A DNA stretch of 64,000 bases, from assembly GCA_964036665.1 (NCBI GenBank), contig OZ038532.1:7688001-7752000 (forward strand), given 5' to 3'. This stretch comes from Gordius sp. MW1. Lineage: Eukaryota > Nematomorpha > Gordioida > Gordea > Gordiidae. The stretch's first letter is position 1; each line of letters opens with the position of its first letter. Both the position numbers and the translations under genes were made by a program. Shown piece by piece: positions 23,086-35,812 of this stretch. The notes under the pieces were generated by a model. The model saw only the letters and a list, made by a program, of their open reading frames with translations. It had not been told where the DNA came from and made no database searches.

Positions 23086-25250
23086 TTTATGATTGATAAA
23101 GAAGGTATCCATCCCTCCGGATCAAAGATACAAGCCATTTTAGATATGAAAAGACCCACTAATAGATCCGAGTTAAAATTTTTTCTTGGGATGCTTTCCT
23201 ACAAGGAAAAATTTATTCCTAGCCTTCATGGTATTTTGTCACCATTGCACCGACTCACTGGTACGAAATCTAGATGGGTATGGTCACAGGTTGAGGAGCA
23301 AATATTTTTAAAAGCTAAATCGATTTTAAAGAATTGCAATACCTTAATCCCTTATTCACCATCCTTGCCCTTGGTGCTGGAAACCGACGCTTTCGGAGAA
23401 AGGATTTGGGGCAGTGTTGTCTCATGCATGTGAGGCTGGACTATTGCGTCCTATTGCGTATGCTTCGAGAACACTTTCAAACGCCGAGGAAGTTATGCTA
23501 CTATTGATAAGGAAGCTAAAGCCATTCTATGGGCGGTCCAAAAATTTCACACCTACATTTATGGAAGGAAATTTATTATAAGAAAGGATCATAAACCTTT
23601 AGTGCGTTTGTTTGGGGAAAATAGGGATCTTCCGAGAATAGCAAATAATCGATTGATGCGTTGGGCTTATCATCTATCGGCCTACGATTTTTCAGTGGAG
23701 TACATTGAAGGCAAACGGAATAAAGCTGACGCACTTTCAAGAGCACCCTTACCCCTTACAGAAGAGATTCACAACAGCGATGATGTATCAATGCTTAGGA
23801 TAAAAAACATCCTCCTTAATGAGTTATCACTATCGGGAAAGACTATTAGTGAAGAAATTGATAAGGATTTTAAATTGCGTAAAATAAAGAATTTTATAAA
23901 TAAAGGTTGGCCCTCACGCAAAGAGGATATTTCACAAGAATTTGGGGTCTTTTATAAACGCAGAACAGAGCTAAGTTGTGAAAACAATTTATTATTTATG
24001 GATGGGCGGATGGTTATACCACAATCCCTTCGGCAGCGAGTGTTGATTAATCTGCATAAAGGTCACCCCGGTATATCGGCTATGAAATCTATCGCGAGGT
24101 TCTATTGCTGGTGGCCTCAACTGAGTTCGGAGATTGAAAATTTTGTGAACGCTTGTAAAGCATGTCAACAGAATCGTGGGGACGCTAAGGAAGTTCCATT
24201 GTTTTCATGGAATGTCCCCGAGTTTCCTTGGGAAAGAATTCATATCGATTTTGCGGGACTAATCGATGGTTATTCGTGGTTAATAGTAGTCGACGGATTT
24301 TCAAAATGGATGTATGTTGAACTCTTACAGTCAACAACAACTCAGGCCTCTCTTCGAATCCTTAGGGAGTGGTTTGCCCTGTACGGGGTCCCTCCTAGAC
24401 AAATTGTTTCGGACAACGGACCCCAATTCACGGGGTTGGAGTTTCAAAATTTTTGCAAGGAGAATAACATCATACACATGAAATCTTCTCCATATCATCC
24501 TAAGACTAACGGGTTAGCAGAGAGAGGAATTCAAACTTTGAAGAAAAGGTACGCGGCTACCAGAATGCAGAAGACGAACCCTCATGAATGTTTGTCAGAG
24601 GTCTTGATGACTTACCGAATAAGCACTTTAAATTCAACAGGATCATCACCATATAAGCTGCTTGGGATTGGGCACGATCTCCGGTTAAGTCAAAATTGGA
24701 AAAACAAGTTTGGTCAACCGAGGAGCGGCATAACAAAGGATTAAATACTCGGGAATTTCTTTCAGAACAGCCGGTATGGGTAAGGAATGAAACGAGACCC
24801 GGATGGCGTGAAGGTTCGATAATCACTAGAACGGGGCCCTTGTCTTAATCAGTGGAAGCGAATGGAAAGAAATTGCGGAAGCATGCCGACCAGCTATGGA
24901 ATAGATTCGTAGATTCAAGACAAGAGCCTGTACAATCCTCTTCTCCACACGCATCAGTTACGCCTTGGGGAGAGGTGGAGTTTGAACCGTCACTTACGCC
25001 AGGAGAAGAGACTGTGTTGGAACCGTCATTTACGCCAGGAGAAGAGACGGTATTGGAACCGTCACTAAAGCCAGGAGAAGAGACGGTATTAGAACCGTCA
25101 GCCAGTAGAAGAGACGGATTTCGCCGGGGAGGAGAGTCAATCTAACTTAGGTCAAACGTCTCGCCCAACGCGATGTTCGTCCCCCTGCAAGACTTATCGA
25201 GGAAAAATAATTAAAAGTCACCGAAAGGGAGGAGATAAACTAAAAACATC

Positions 25251-26213
25251 TGTTGATTGATGTAATAAATGATTATACAATGTTATTACCTAAACATATT
25301 TATATAAAACAACACGGCATTAACACGTGACAATGTAATGAATTGCGCATTATTGGGATCTTATGACATATTTGAATAAACTATAACTTCGGACTTCTTC
25401 GGACTTTCAAGCGTTGTAACAATTGACGTTTGTCTTAGCCCATAGAAATTTAATTTCAAATTTTAAGATTTTGATTGGCATGTCGATTTTTTTGAGCGTC
25501 GTGGAAATGGATATTACACCGGAATATAAACCTTATGAATATTTGAGGCGTGTTAATAAAGTATTTATAATCAATTTATATATTCATTAAAAGGAATTTC
25601 CGTGGCGTGATGGCAAAACACCTCTCTTCTTTAACCCATATTTTAACCCTGTGCCTGAAGTTGGTTATATCACTGATGAACTTAAACATTAACATACACA
25701 CTCATAATTTCATTAATAGTTTTATCAAACTCTTATATTAATTTAATATTTGTGATGTGAAATTCCTTATAGCTGTTTTAGGCACCAGTTTGAATTAAAA
25801 ATTGAAGAAAATATTATAATTTAAGATATACAATTAATCATTTAATTTTTAATATGGCCATGCTAAAATAGCTTGAAGTAGGTCCTAATATTTATTATGT
25901 CATTTATAGAAATTAGCCTAGAGAAAATATTTGGATTTTAGAGTGTATTTAATTTTATTAATTATTTGTATTTAATATCATTTGATAACAAAATTGACTA
26001 ATTGTGCTTAAACTTTAAGATATATATATTTTGTTGAACTATTATATCCACAATATTATTAGTATCATAAACTGCTATATATTATGATTATCTCTATTAT
26101 TAAACTACATGAGTTACCGTAAATTTAATCTCAAAATAATGTAATATGAAATCACTATCTAATTCCAGCTAAGAATATTAAAGTTTGGTTAAAACTCTGG
26201 CTAATTTTTTCAT
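25251..26213. other. AT-rich DNA, no gene recognised
   Basis: May include the 3' LTR of the Ty3 element just before it (starting after the polypurine tract near 25240), but without a 5' partner the LTR cannot be defined. Confidence 0.3.
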
Positions 26214-26459
26214 TTAATAGTTCCAAGGTCTTCTATATGCATAGTTAGGTGGTGAAGTATTAGTACTATTGCTATTACTATAGCTTCTTCTAATTCCTGG
26301 CTGCATTACATACCCCTCAGTCATTGAGGTATATTGGGGTTGATATTGGTAGTTTATTGTTTGTCGTTTCTGTCTCAATTTACGATTTTTCTTGAAAAAT
26401 TCAAAGTTTGGTGCTAAATCTGTATCATACACATGGTCTTTGCTCTGTAATGGAGTTTT
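26214..26459 (-). CDS. Terminal exon of an unidentified gene
   Basis: A minus-strand frame ends in a TAA at 26214-26216. A good splice acceptor (ccattacag) sits at about 26451, so the true exon probably begins with the residues SKDHVYDTDLAPNFEFF. The peptide is charged, then rich in Tyr, Ser, Asn and Gln (basic KKNRKLRQKRQ followed by NYQYQPQY and SYSNSNSTNTS), and ends PNYAYRRPWNY. Codon use and composition are unlike the repeats around it, which suggests a host exon with an RNA-binding-protein-like low-complexity tail. I do not recognise the family. Upstream exons would lie further right, but none was found before the repeat copy at 27957. Confidence 0.45.
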   Translation of the reverse strand, partial: KTPLQSKDHVYDTDLAPNFEFFKKNRKLRQKRQTINYQYQPQYTSMTEGYVMQPGIRRSYSNSNSTNTSPPNYAYRRPWNY

Positions 26460-26499
26460 ATTCAATTTTCTTGCATCAAAACTGGTCAAAATTAGACTC

Positions 26500-27956
26500 A
26501 GGATTATCTATTTTTAACCCGTTTAATTTATATTATAAGGCATACAAAAATAATACAAATTAAATAAAAAAAATTTAATATTTATTATAAAAAATTAAAT
26601 TTAAAACATATAAAAGTCGCTTACTAGAAAGGAGAATTTTTTCAACATCAAAATTTTCAGTAAATCTGTTTAAATAAATCAAACTTTCTACTTTAAATAC
26701 CATTTATTGTACAGATCTTATTGAACATTTGGCATGTGTTAATACCGTGTCAATTCTCCCAATAGCAATTAATTACAAACATTTGAGGGAAAATTTTGTA
26801 GGGAGTTAAAATGGGCTGTCACTTATAATCGGAGCACAGTCTTGTAAAGTCATATTATGCAATTTTGCACTTTTTTAGCTAAAACATTGAAATTAGATTT
26901 GGTTTTGAACTAAATTGCCCTAAGTGTCCGCCCGGCTTTACCCGAAACATTAGAGCTACCCAGCACGAAATGATGTTTTTTACGTTTTTAGTAATAATTT
27001 TGTCATATTTTCCTACAATTTTGAATTTAATTGTGGATTTTTTAAAACTACTATTAATAAATATTTTACAATCAAATTAAAAGGTGACAAAATAACACGC
27101 GAAAACATGATAATTCACTATAAAAAATGTTATTAAGCCAGAAATCCCTGAACTTTGTTATGGTGCACACCCGGGCCCGCCCGAAAATCTAAATTTATGA
27201 CAGTTGCCCGGCCCGTGGGCAGGCAGGTAAAGTTGGGTGGTATCCATATGATATCTGAGCCTTAATTTTTTTTCAAAATTGTGTATGATTATAAAAATTT
27301 GAGCTGCGTTATAAATAGAAGTACCATTAAAATTATATTTGCATCGCCTCTAACTCACTCTATCAAGTATTCCTTTTTGCTTATCACCAGCCCAGGTCCC
27401 CCAATTACGGCTAAGAAAGTCTGCAAATCCTTAGCCACCTAGAGAATGGGATTACCAGTTTAAGAAGCTAATGCTTTTGAAAATCAACTGCATATAACTA
27501 AATGGCCCGAAGGGCGTATATTTTTAAGTTATAGAAAGCTAACTTATCTCTTTTTTATTTTTTTTGAAATTTTGAACAAAAGAAAAACGGAGCTAAACAC
27601 CTAAAGTGGTTAAAGATTTATATTTTTACTCTACTTTTTAAATCTGTTAAACATTCATGTGAATATTCGATTAATATTTTATAAAGCTTGCACCATTTGT
27701 TAATAAAAGTGTTTTAATCGAATATAAATTAAATTTATAAATTATTATTTTAACGGAAAACCTCTTAACGGGATTCCTTTAAAATGCACATGTTATATTA
27801 GTTAAAAAGTCTGGTAATTAATATGATCTGTTAGATTGTTTGAAAAAATTATCAAACTTAGGTTTTAACGATGTTTGTAAATGCACGCGATTTTGAAGTG
27901 ATGCAAAGAAAGCATATACACGATGAAACATAGCTGTGTCTTAATATGCGCGGCAC
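26500..27956. other. AT-rich DNA with hAT-like GC motifs, no gene recognised
   Basis: Short CCCGGCCCG-type stretches near 26925-26965 and 27170-27235 recall the termini at 17918-18605 and could bound an old element of about 310 bp. The rest is featureless. Confidence 0.3.
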
Positions 27957-28731
27957 TCCATTTTATTATTCTTGGGCCCGTCTAGAATTTGGATCTAGAC
28001 TGCTTATTTTTAAGCATTTCATAACCCCCCCCCCCGCTTCCTAGCATTCTTCCTCCCATCCTTCCCACCTTTAACTAGCGTGAGCGCCTCATTTTATTAG
28101 AGGTGCGAGATACTGATTTTATTTAACATGGCTATATGATTGTAAACTTATATTTTTATGATAAAGGGTGCAAAATAATTTTTGCTATTTCTAAAAAAAA
28201 CTACAACATCAAAAAAATTCTCTCTTAATAAAATTTGACTTTAATTTTTTTGAGCCCGGCCCAAAGCCAAATTTCTTCTTTATTTTTGTGCCTGAACGCT
28301 CGACCAAATAGTCGCTAAATTACAATGCTGCCTACGTTTTAGGCTAAGACTATAAGAAAAATCGCAGTCCGAACTTTGGGCAATAGGCTCTCAATGTAAC
28401 CATTTTTGCAGATATATTTCGTAGCGTACCCATTAAGACCGAACTCTTTTATGAAAAGTCCCTTCTTTTACGAAAAAAGGAAGTTAGCAAGCATATTAAA
28501 AATAGTTCACAAGGTTCACATCATAAATTTTAATAAAAACTAAATTTTATAGTATCAAAAAGTCTTTAAGTGCGCAAATTTCTAGACCAAATATGGTGTA
28601 TTCTCGTATGGTAAATTCGAGGGTAGGCTTGAATATAAGGCTACGGGCACCAGCATGGGCAAGTCCTATATCAATTCAAATTTAGATAAATAACAAAAAG
28701 CAAAAAAATTAGTCCTCAGGGAGGTTCGAAC

Positions 28732-29826
28732 CAGGGGTTTGAACCCGCCCAAAATAAAATCGGGTTCGTGTTCGGCATAAATTTTGAAATCGGGTTCGTG
28801 TCGGGCTTAAGGAATTGGGTTCGGGTTCAAGAAATTATATTATACTAATAATACATTTTACCTTCAAAAAATTATTGAATAGTTAACTTAATTTTTAAAT
28901 AGCACCTAATTAAATTCACATGCCAATTATTTCATCTCATTGTGCATGTGTATTTATTGAATTTTTAATGTTCTAATTTATTTTTGGATTTAAAAGCAAT
29001 AAAAATATAATTAATAAAAGCCATACCATATTATAAATTACACAAAAATATTTTTATTGAACGTATACTTCACATCATGAAATATAAATACAGTTGACAC
29101 ATAAATTATGTATATAGATATATTATTTAATCTTACAATTAAAACATCTTCTAATATTTGATCAGTCATTTGTGATCTATAAGATGATAGAATAAATTTT
29201 AATGAGGAAAAAGCTCTTTCCACCCTAACTTGGGTAGGTGGAACAGCTAATACAACCTGGGCTAACTTATAAATCTTGGGATGGTCATGTTTATTTTTCT
29301 CCCAAAATTCTATATGTTCTCATCTCGTCCAATTCTTTTTTGATCTAAGAACAATGTCAAGAGAGAACCTATACTCTTTCCTGCACTTTTAACATTTCCC
29401 ATATTAATAGTTTTACTTTGTTCTTTCATTCTTAAAAGCTTCTCAAGCTTATCCATTTTACCAGGCAATGATAATTGTATTTTATCACTAGAATCATTTT
29501 AAGAACCTACCATAACTAATATATATCACTTATATATATAATACATACAAATAATTCTTGAGATAATTAGTGTTGATTAATGAATGAAAAATGCCGAAAA
29601 CATAAAAATATTGAAATTATAATCGTATGGTTTTCGTTACATTGTCATGATAGAGAAAACTGAGATATTTAATTCACAATATATTTTTGAATTAAAAACT
29701 CGAACCTGAACCCTTTTTTGTATTCATCGGGTTTGGGTTTTAAGGGTATTTTTAAAAATGGGTTTGGGTTCTTTAAAACATCGGGTTTTACCCGGTTCGG
29801 GTTCAGGGGTTCGGGACAAACCCCTG
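28732..29826 (-). mobile_element. Internally deleted BED-type hAT, copy 1 (keeps the 3' transposase end)
   Basis: The ends are CAGGGGTTTG and its inverse, with 8-bp duplications GTTCGAAC at 28724-28731 and 29827-29834. Subterminal zones consist of CCCGAACCC-type repeats. Noncoding flanks inside both ends match, in opposite orientation, those of the element at 38805-39950. This copy keeps only the C-terminal part of the transposase. Confidence 0.95.
29038..29510 (-). pseudogene. hAT transposase C-terminal fragment (dimerisation domain)
   Basis: On the minus strand, EFWEKNKHDHPKIYKLAQ is followed by VRVERAFSSLKFILSSYRS and DQILEDVLIVRLNN, a standard hAT C-terminal dimerisation motif. Upstream text (about 29340-29510, 'KMDKLEKLLRMKEQSK'-like) is joined through a frameshift. 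The N-terminal BED finger and the catalytic core are missing from this copy. The BED half survives at 39167-39712. Confidence 0.85.
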
Positions 29827-30030
29827 GTTCGAACTCATATCAGTGGAGGCAAAAGCCCCTCAAGGGGGGGGGGGAAGGCGCTGAAATTTTACAATGTATG
29901 TTTAAATGAGGCAAATGCAACAGGTGTTTTAATAAGTTTGAAAAAATAATTTGCCCTCACCTAGATTCGAACTAATATCATTGGAGGCATAGGCCCTTGT
30001 AAGGGGGTGTTGCCACTGGGTATCGTACTC

Positions 30031-30689
30031 AGGTTGGGTTAATCAAAATCCCAAGCGGTCGCAGTGATAAACACGACGAAATATGACGTCAATTTGACGT
30101 AGGCATATCGGGGCAAAAATGGAAGCGCGGCAATTATTAGTGGGGCACCGTTAAATAAAACAAAGTGAAGCAATAAATAGGGCAGGAGGCCGAAATTTTC
30201 ATTGGTCAACAGGACAACACCCTCGCCCACTCCGAAGAGAAGTAAAAGCAAAAAAAAAGGGATAAAAAAGAGGGACATGACGTGACATTAAACAAATGAG
30301 AGCCCATAAATTGCATAGCAATTAAAAATCTCCTCTAACATGTCTCCACATAATCCCAGTGAAGGGAGAGCGTGGGAAAAAGCAATTAATCATGCTTCTA
30401 CCCAATCAAAAGGGGTGTTTAGTGAAAGCACGCGAGGTGTTACCACCCTACATTTTATTCAATTTCCTTATTAACATTTCATTTTTTAAATGCAAAATTG
30501 TAATTTAATTTCAGGGTCGTGTACGGGTTGAAAATTTAAAAACGCCATAGAATCGGGTCAGGTTTAAAAAATGACCTTTCATGTCTCTAATCCAAGGCCA
30601 AAACATTTGTTCAACGCATAAATACTATAAAATGTTTATTTAAAAAAGTTATGCTGAGATAATGAAAAAAACCAGTAAACTTAGAATAG
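30031..30689. other. No gene recognised
   Basis: Contains one 'gcccataaattgcatagcaa' motif at about 30304 and mixed AT-rich sequence. The open frame at 30039-30278 is leucine/phenylalanine-rich with no recognisable domain. Confidence 0.3.
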
Positions 30690-31758
30690 GGTAAATTATA
30701 AATTCATCTTTCTATGACTGTTTGTCACCTAGGCTGGTGGTCAGTCCCTTCAGCATTCGTTTCCATTTATCTCTATATTTCCATAAACCTTTCTTTATCT
30801 TGTGGACTTCCATATCGTGCCTTATTTTATGGATCCAGGTAAGCTTGGGTCTTCCTCTCCTTCGTTTTCCTGCGAAATTTATCATCTCGATTCTCTTTCC
30901 GACGTAGCTATGGTCCTTCTTTCGACATGGCCTAACCATCTTAGTCTGTTTGTTAGGAGCTTTGTCGTAATAGATGTAGTACCCAAAATTCTTCTTATTT
31001 CTTCATTTCGCTAATGTTCCTTTTTTCTTACTCCTAGCACCCATCTTAGCATTCTCATTTCCATGGCCGCAAGACGCTGCTCTTCCCTTTTACGTATAGC
31101 CCATGATCCCGAGCTATACATGACTGTTGGCTGTATGATGGATTTATACAGAGTAGTCTTCTTGGGATGTTTTTGTCACACAGAAGGCCAGTCAAGTCCC
31201 TCCATTTGAGTTATCCGGAATTTATTCTTGCTGGAATTTCTTTCTCCATTCCATCATCCGATTGAAGTGTTGATCCTAAATATTAGAAGGAATCCACGCT
31301 TGTAAGTTGCCAATCGCCTAAAGTAAGGGATGCACTTAGCTGATTTTCATCTGACATAAACTTTGTCTTCATGTATTCTGTTTTCTTTCGATTAACCCTG
31401 AGATCACTTTCTTCTATTGCATTTATTCATCTATTTACAGTATTAGCCAATAGTTCACTTTTGGCACAGAGGATTATATCGCCTGCAAAGATCATTGTCC
31501 ACAAAGCTTCCTCGCCTAAATCCTTGGTATTAATATCCATTATCATTATGAAGAGGAAGGGATTAAGAGCTGAACCTTGATGGACTCCAGTGTTAATGGC
31601 AAAGCCCTTTGTAGTCCCCACCGTTGTTCTAACGTACGTTCTATTTCCCTTGTACATATCTTTTATTGTTCTGACGTATAATTCTGGGACATTGTTTTCT
31701 TTAAAACATTTCCACACTAAAGTGCGAGGAACTTTATCGAACGCTTTTTCTCGCTTCT

Positions 31759-31975
31759 ATTCAAAATGCCAATCGTCCATAATGCCAATGCTTTAAATCG
31801 CCAATGGCTTAACCAATCAAAATTAAGGGGTAGGGTTAGGGAATATTATAGGTACAATAAGTACGCATAGATATAAAATAATCATTATAATAGAATTAAC
31901 TGTATAATGAGCTTTTACTTAAAAATAATACAGTCATTGGCATTGTGGATGATTGGCATTATGCATGGGATTCCT
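31759..31975. mobile_element. Short MITE in the LINE RT
   Basis: Inner inverted repeats ATGCCAATCGTCCATAATGC and the near inverse at about 31935-31965 lie inside flanks that both carry CTTTTTCT. The insertion falls within the conserved 'DLEKAFDKVP' segment of RT, which is split between the two sides. A GGGTTAGGG tract lies near 31830. Confidence 0.6.
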
Positions 31976-33369
31976 TTTTCTAGATCGATGAAACACATGT
32001 GCAGATCCTCCTCCTTTTCTCTAAACCGTCCCATTAATCTTCTAACACTGTTTAGGGCGTTTGCTGTAGACCTCTCCGGCAATCCGAATTGGTTATCTCT
32101 AATTTGAACCAAACTCTGACGCCGTTTTTCAATCACTTTCCCCCACACCTTGAAAGTGTGACTCATAAGCTTTATCCCTCTGTAATTGTTACAATCCTAA
32201 ATGTCCCCTTTTATCTTGTATATCGGGATCATGTAGCTATCCCTCCACTCGTTAGGCATTTTACCCGTTTTCAAGATATTGTTGAAAAGTTTGGCGAGAA
32301 ATTGTGCACCAGTTTTGCCTAACGCTTTAATGCCTTCTATTGGTATGTTGTATGGTCCGAGAGCTTTTCCTGACTTTAGTTTACCCATAACAACTTTTCT
32401 TTCCGTTTCTGTGATCCAGCCCGCTGTGTTTAATTCTCCTATTGTATTTTCCTGGTTAATGTCTTCGAATACAGGTCCCTTTTCAATTGATAATTCCCTA
32501 TAATAGTCGTACCGTCTTCTTAGATGGCTGTCGTGTGTTAGTATTTCTCCCTTTTGACCCTTGATTAGTCGGCATTCTAGGTAATCTTTAGAATTTCGGG
32601 CCATTGACTTTGCGATTATGTAGGTCCATATTTCTCCTTCCGTTGAGTTTAGTTTTACATTTATATCGTCATACACCTTGTTTTTAGCTTTTGCTACAAA
32701 TTTTTAGCCGATCTTTTAGCTACTTGGTAAGCCTGCTTATCATTACTATCCTTGCTTTTATACCAGACTTTGTACAATCTCTTCTTTTCCTTGACACATT
32801 TTTGCATTTTTTCATTCCACCACCACGTCTCATTGAGAAATCTTTTAGTGGGCTTGCTACCTAATATTTGTCGTCCCACTTTTCGCATTGTGCCAGCTAT
32901 ACCATTCCATTGATTCTCACATGAAGTATTTTCCTCAATTTTAGCATGTTTAATTACTTGTTCCTGAAAATGTTGAAAATTATCCTTTAGTTTCCTCCAT
33001 TGTATAGTAGCTGCTACTCTTTGTACCTTTTGCCCTTTTAGGCCTTTTACTATAAAGTCCATTACCAACAGATTGTGTTGGCAGGCCAACATTTCACTCG
33101 GTATTACCTTAACATTTTGAACATATAAGTGCGCTCTGTTGATTAAAAAGAAATCTATCTGAGTGGTACGGCTGCCGCTTTTGTACGTTATAAGATGTTC
33201 CTGTCTCTTTTGAAGAAGGTATTTCCTAATGCTAGGTCAAAAGCTTGAGCAATTTCTAGAATTTCCGTGCCTCCTTCATTTCTTAGGCCGTAACCCCGAC
33301 CACCGTGATTTTTTTCAAATCCTCCCCTTGATTTGCCCACGTGTCCATTGAGGTCCTCTCCAATAATTA

Positions 33370-34502
33370 CACAGCTCTACAAGTATTGACTTTGTGATTG
33401 TATCCCGCAATCCGACCAATAATTCTGATAGAGAATTTTGCGCTGAAAAATAATGTTTTTAGTTTTTTTCTACGATTACCAGTTTTTTAGATATACGAAA
33501 TTGAAAGTGCCAAAAATGCCCTTTTTAAGGCTATATTGCCACGGCAATTTTAACATTTAGCGAAAAATAGTAATATATTCATGTAGATTAAAGTTTTATC
33601 TATAGGTCTATTCTTTTATTTTTATATCACCCTTATACTCAAATTTATACGCGTTTGCGTAAACCCCTTCTCCTTATCAAAATTCGTCCCACTATGTCTG
33701 GAAAAAGGAGTTCAGTAGAGTTCATACTACACAGGCGCTGTTTACTAACACATATATCTCTCCTTTACCTACTCTCCTCTCTTTCTCCTCCACTTCCGCC
33801 CCCTTCATGTGTGCTTGTATAGATATGGGGGAGGGAGTGGAAGAGATGTAGAAAGGTAGAGAGAGATGCGTATCGGTGCATTCGACCAAAGTTTAACTGA
33901 CAAAATATCTATGAATGTCTATGAATGTCTATGAATATTTAACGAAAATGCTCCTTGAAAGGGGTTACAGAGACGAAAACGTTAGGGTTAGTGTGTTAGG
34001 TCGGGGTTTTAGGTTAGGGTTAGGGTTAGATGCACACTTTTTAATCGACAAATGCATTTTCGTAGACATTCGTAGACATTTATTTGTTTTTTGGTCAAAT
34101 GCAACTGAATCGAGAGAGATGTGTTAGTAAACAGCGCGTGTGTAGTATGAACTCTGATGAACTCCTTTTTCCAGACATAATGGGACGAATTTTGATAAGG
34201 AGAAGGGGTTAGTTTACGCAAACGCGTATAAATTTGAGTATAAGGGTGATATAAAAAAAAGAATGGACCTATGGATGAAACTTTAATCTACATGAATATA
34301 TTACTATTTTTCGCTAAATATTGAAATTGCCGTGGCAATATAGCCTCAAAAGGCTTAAAAATGGCATTTTTGGCACTTTCAACCTCGTATACCTAAAAAA
34401 TTGGTAATCGTAGAAAAAAACTAAAACAAATTATTTTTCAGCACAAAATTCTCTATCAGAATTATTGGTCGGATTGCGGGATCTTTTTTTTGTAGACCTG
34501 TG
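33370..34502. mobile_element. Long-inverted-repeat element in the LINE endonuclease
   Basis: The ends CACAGCTCTACAA and its inverse (TTGTAGACCTGTG) are flanked by TTA on each side, as in PIF/Harbinger insertions. The arms (about 33385-33790 and 34110-34490) are inverted copies with 'tcccgcaatccgaccaataa'. The centre holds three copies of 'tctatgaatg' and a TTAGGG-like tract (33985-34030). No transposase. The family assignment rests only on the 3-bp site. Confidence 0.75.
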
Positions 34503-35164
34503 TTATTAGTCCCGCTTTGCCGAATTGGGATAGAATATATTCAAGCTTCCTCCAAAAACAATCTTTTCCGCCTCAGAGCATCCACTTTGAGGGGCGTATG
34601 CTGATATAACGTTACTCGTAATAGATTTATAACAAAGCTGTATCGCCATAATTCTGTCATTAATTCTTTAACGTCGATGACAGTTTGCTGAATTACTTCC
34701 GATAGCACTATACCGACGCCTAGAGATGGGCATTTTCCCGGGAATTTTAATTGAGGGAATATTCCCGGGAAAATACGGGAATTTAGGGGAATTAATGGGG
34801 AGAATAAACAAGTCAATTAAAAAATAAATAAAAAAACATGCTAATATACAAAACGAAATGCTAATTAAGTTTATTTGTCCAATAATATACAATATTCTAT
34901 CACAAATTAACATCACATTAAAAATTGTCAATATCTGAACTTTGACTATCGTCATTAAGTGAGGAAATCTATTCATCAGAGGAAGATAATGATAGCGTTA
35001 TTGGTAAACTGACAGAATCCTTCAAGTGCATATTGTGTCTTATCGAAACTAGTTTCTTGACCTTGTCATTTTTATATATATGCCTAGAAAAATGTTTCCA
35101 GATATCAGATGGTTTTCTTGGCATTTTTTATGAAAGAAACTATTATAACAATATTTTTAATAAA

Positions 35165-35660
35165 ATACATAAGAATTTACTTGAGTTTACTGTGTGTGAA
35201 GTGGAATTGAAAAATGACAACTGACTAAATTGTAATGGTCCAAAAATCTAAATACAACTTTGATTAAATTGCTTTAAGAATTTACTTGAGTTTACTGTGT
35301 GTGAAGTGGAATTGAAAAATGACAACTGACTAAATTGTAATGGTCCAAAAATCTAAATACAACTTTGATTAAATTGCTTATAAGAATTTACTTAAGTTTA
35401 CTGTGTGTGAAGTGGAATTGAAAAATGACAACTGACTAAATTGTAATGGTCCAAAAATCTACAACTTTGATTAAATTGCTTATAAGAATTTACTTGAGTT
35501 TACTGAGTGTGTAAAGTGGAATTGAAAAATGACAACTGACTAAATTCAAATGGTCCAAAAATCTAAATACAACTTTGATTAAATTGCTTATAAGAATTTA
35601 CTTGAGTTTACTGTGTGTGTAAAGTGGAATTGAAAAATGACAACTGAAATTTCAAAGTTA
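35165..35660. repeat. Tandem array, five units of about 106 bp
   Basis: The units share 'aagaatttacttgagttta', 'gtggaattgaaaaatgacaa' and 'caactttgattaaattgctt', with starts near 35170, 35276, 35382 and on. It ends 150 bp before the FLYWCH exon. Confidence 0.85.
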
Positions 35661-35812
35661 AATATTAGTTTAATTTTAAATGTTTTTAAGTGTTAGAAAA
35701 TAGTGTCAAGTAAAATAAGCCTATCGTTTCAATTGACATAAGTTCATTTATAAAAATCTCTAAATCTCTAAATATCTAAACTCCCGCGAATTTTAAATTT
35801 TTCAATTGTATA

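Larger units (their letters stand above)
19160..25250 (+). pseudogene. Mag-like Ty3/gypsy pol, 5'-truncated and interrupted
   Basis: Closely related to the intact element at 53138-57028. Similarity begins at KEVPLFGLP (about 19162) with a stop where the intact copy has Trp. 19222-19890 covers most of RT (ICADFKVTVNP, FLDDIIITG; the active-site Tyr is Phe), then a frameshift follows. RT is interrupted by a 3.1-kb element and resumes at 23089. RNase H (23089-23600) is frameshifted. 23602-24744 holds the end of RNase H, the HHCC zinc site (HKGHPG ... CKACQ) and an integrase core with D-D-E residues in HIDFAG, VSDNGPQF and NGLAERG. A short proline/glutamate-rich repeat (LTPGEETVLEPS) follows at 24950-25100. 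AAAGGGAGGAGA at about 25225 is a likely polypurine tract. gag, protease and the 5' LTR are absent. Not functional. Confidence 0.9.
27957..30030. repeat. Dispersed repeat, copy B (paralogue of 1-1022)
   Basis: 27957-28723 matches 1-835 and 29835-30030 matches 835-1022, apart from small indels. The 1.1-kb interruption is the hAT at 28732-29826. Two reverse tRNA-like modules lie at about 29830-29850 and 29955-29990. Confidence 0.85.
30690..34712 (-). pseudogene. Non-LTR retrotransposon: endonuclease end, linker and reverse transcriptase
   Basis: Minus-strand pieces in LINE order. 34503-34712 holds middle endonuclease (FWRKLEYILSQFGKAG). About 33320-33369 holds IIGEDLNGHVGKS. 32694-33092 is a basic linker (TWWWNEKMQKCVKEKKRL). 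32197-32676 is the RT N-terminus (GKLKSGKALGPYNIPIEGIK). 31976-32166 and 31427-31758 are the RT palm (NTGVHQGSALNPFLF). The active-site box reads FAGD instead of FADD, so the enzyme is dead. 30700-31420 holds the thumb and C-terminus (RLRWLGHVERR) with several stops. The family has an apurinic-type endonuclease and resembles RTE-like elements; I am not sure of the clade. It is opened by insertions at 31759-31975, 33370-34502 and 34721-47881. Confidence 0.85.
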
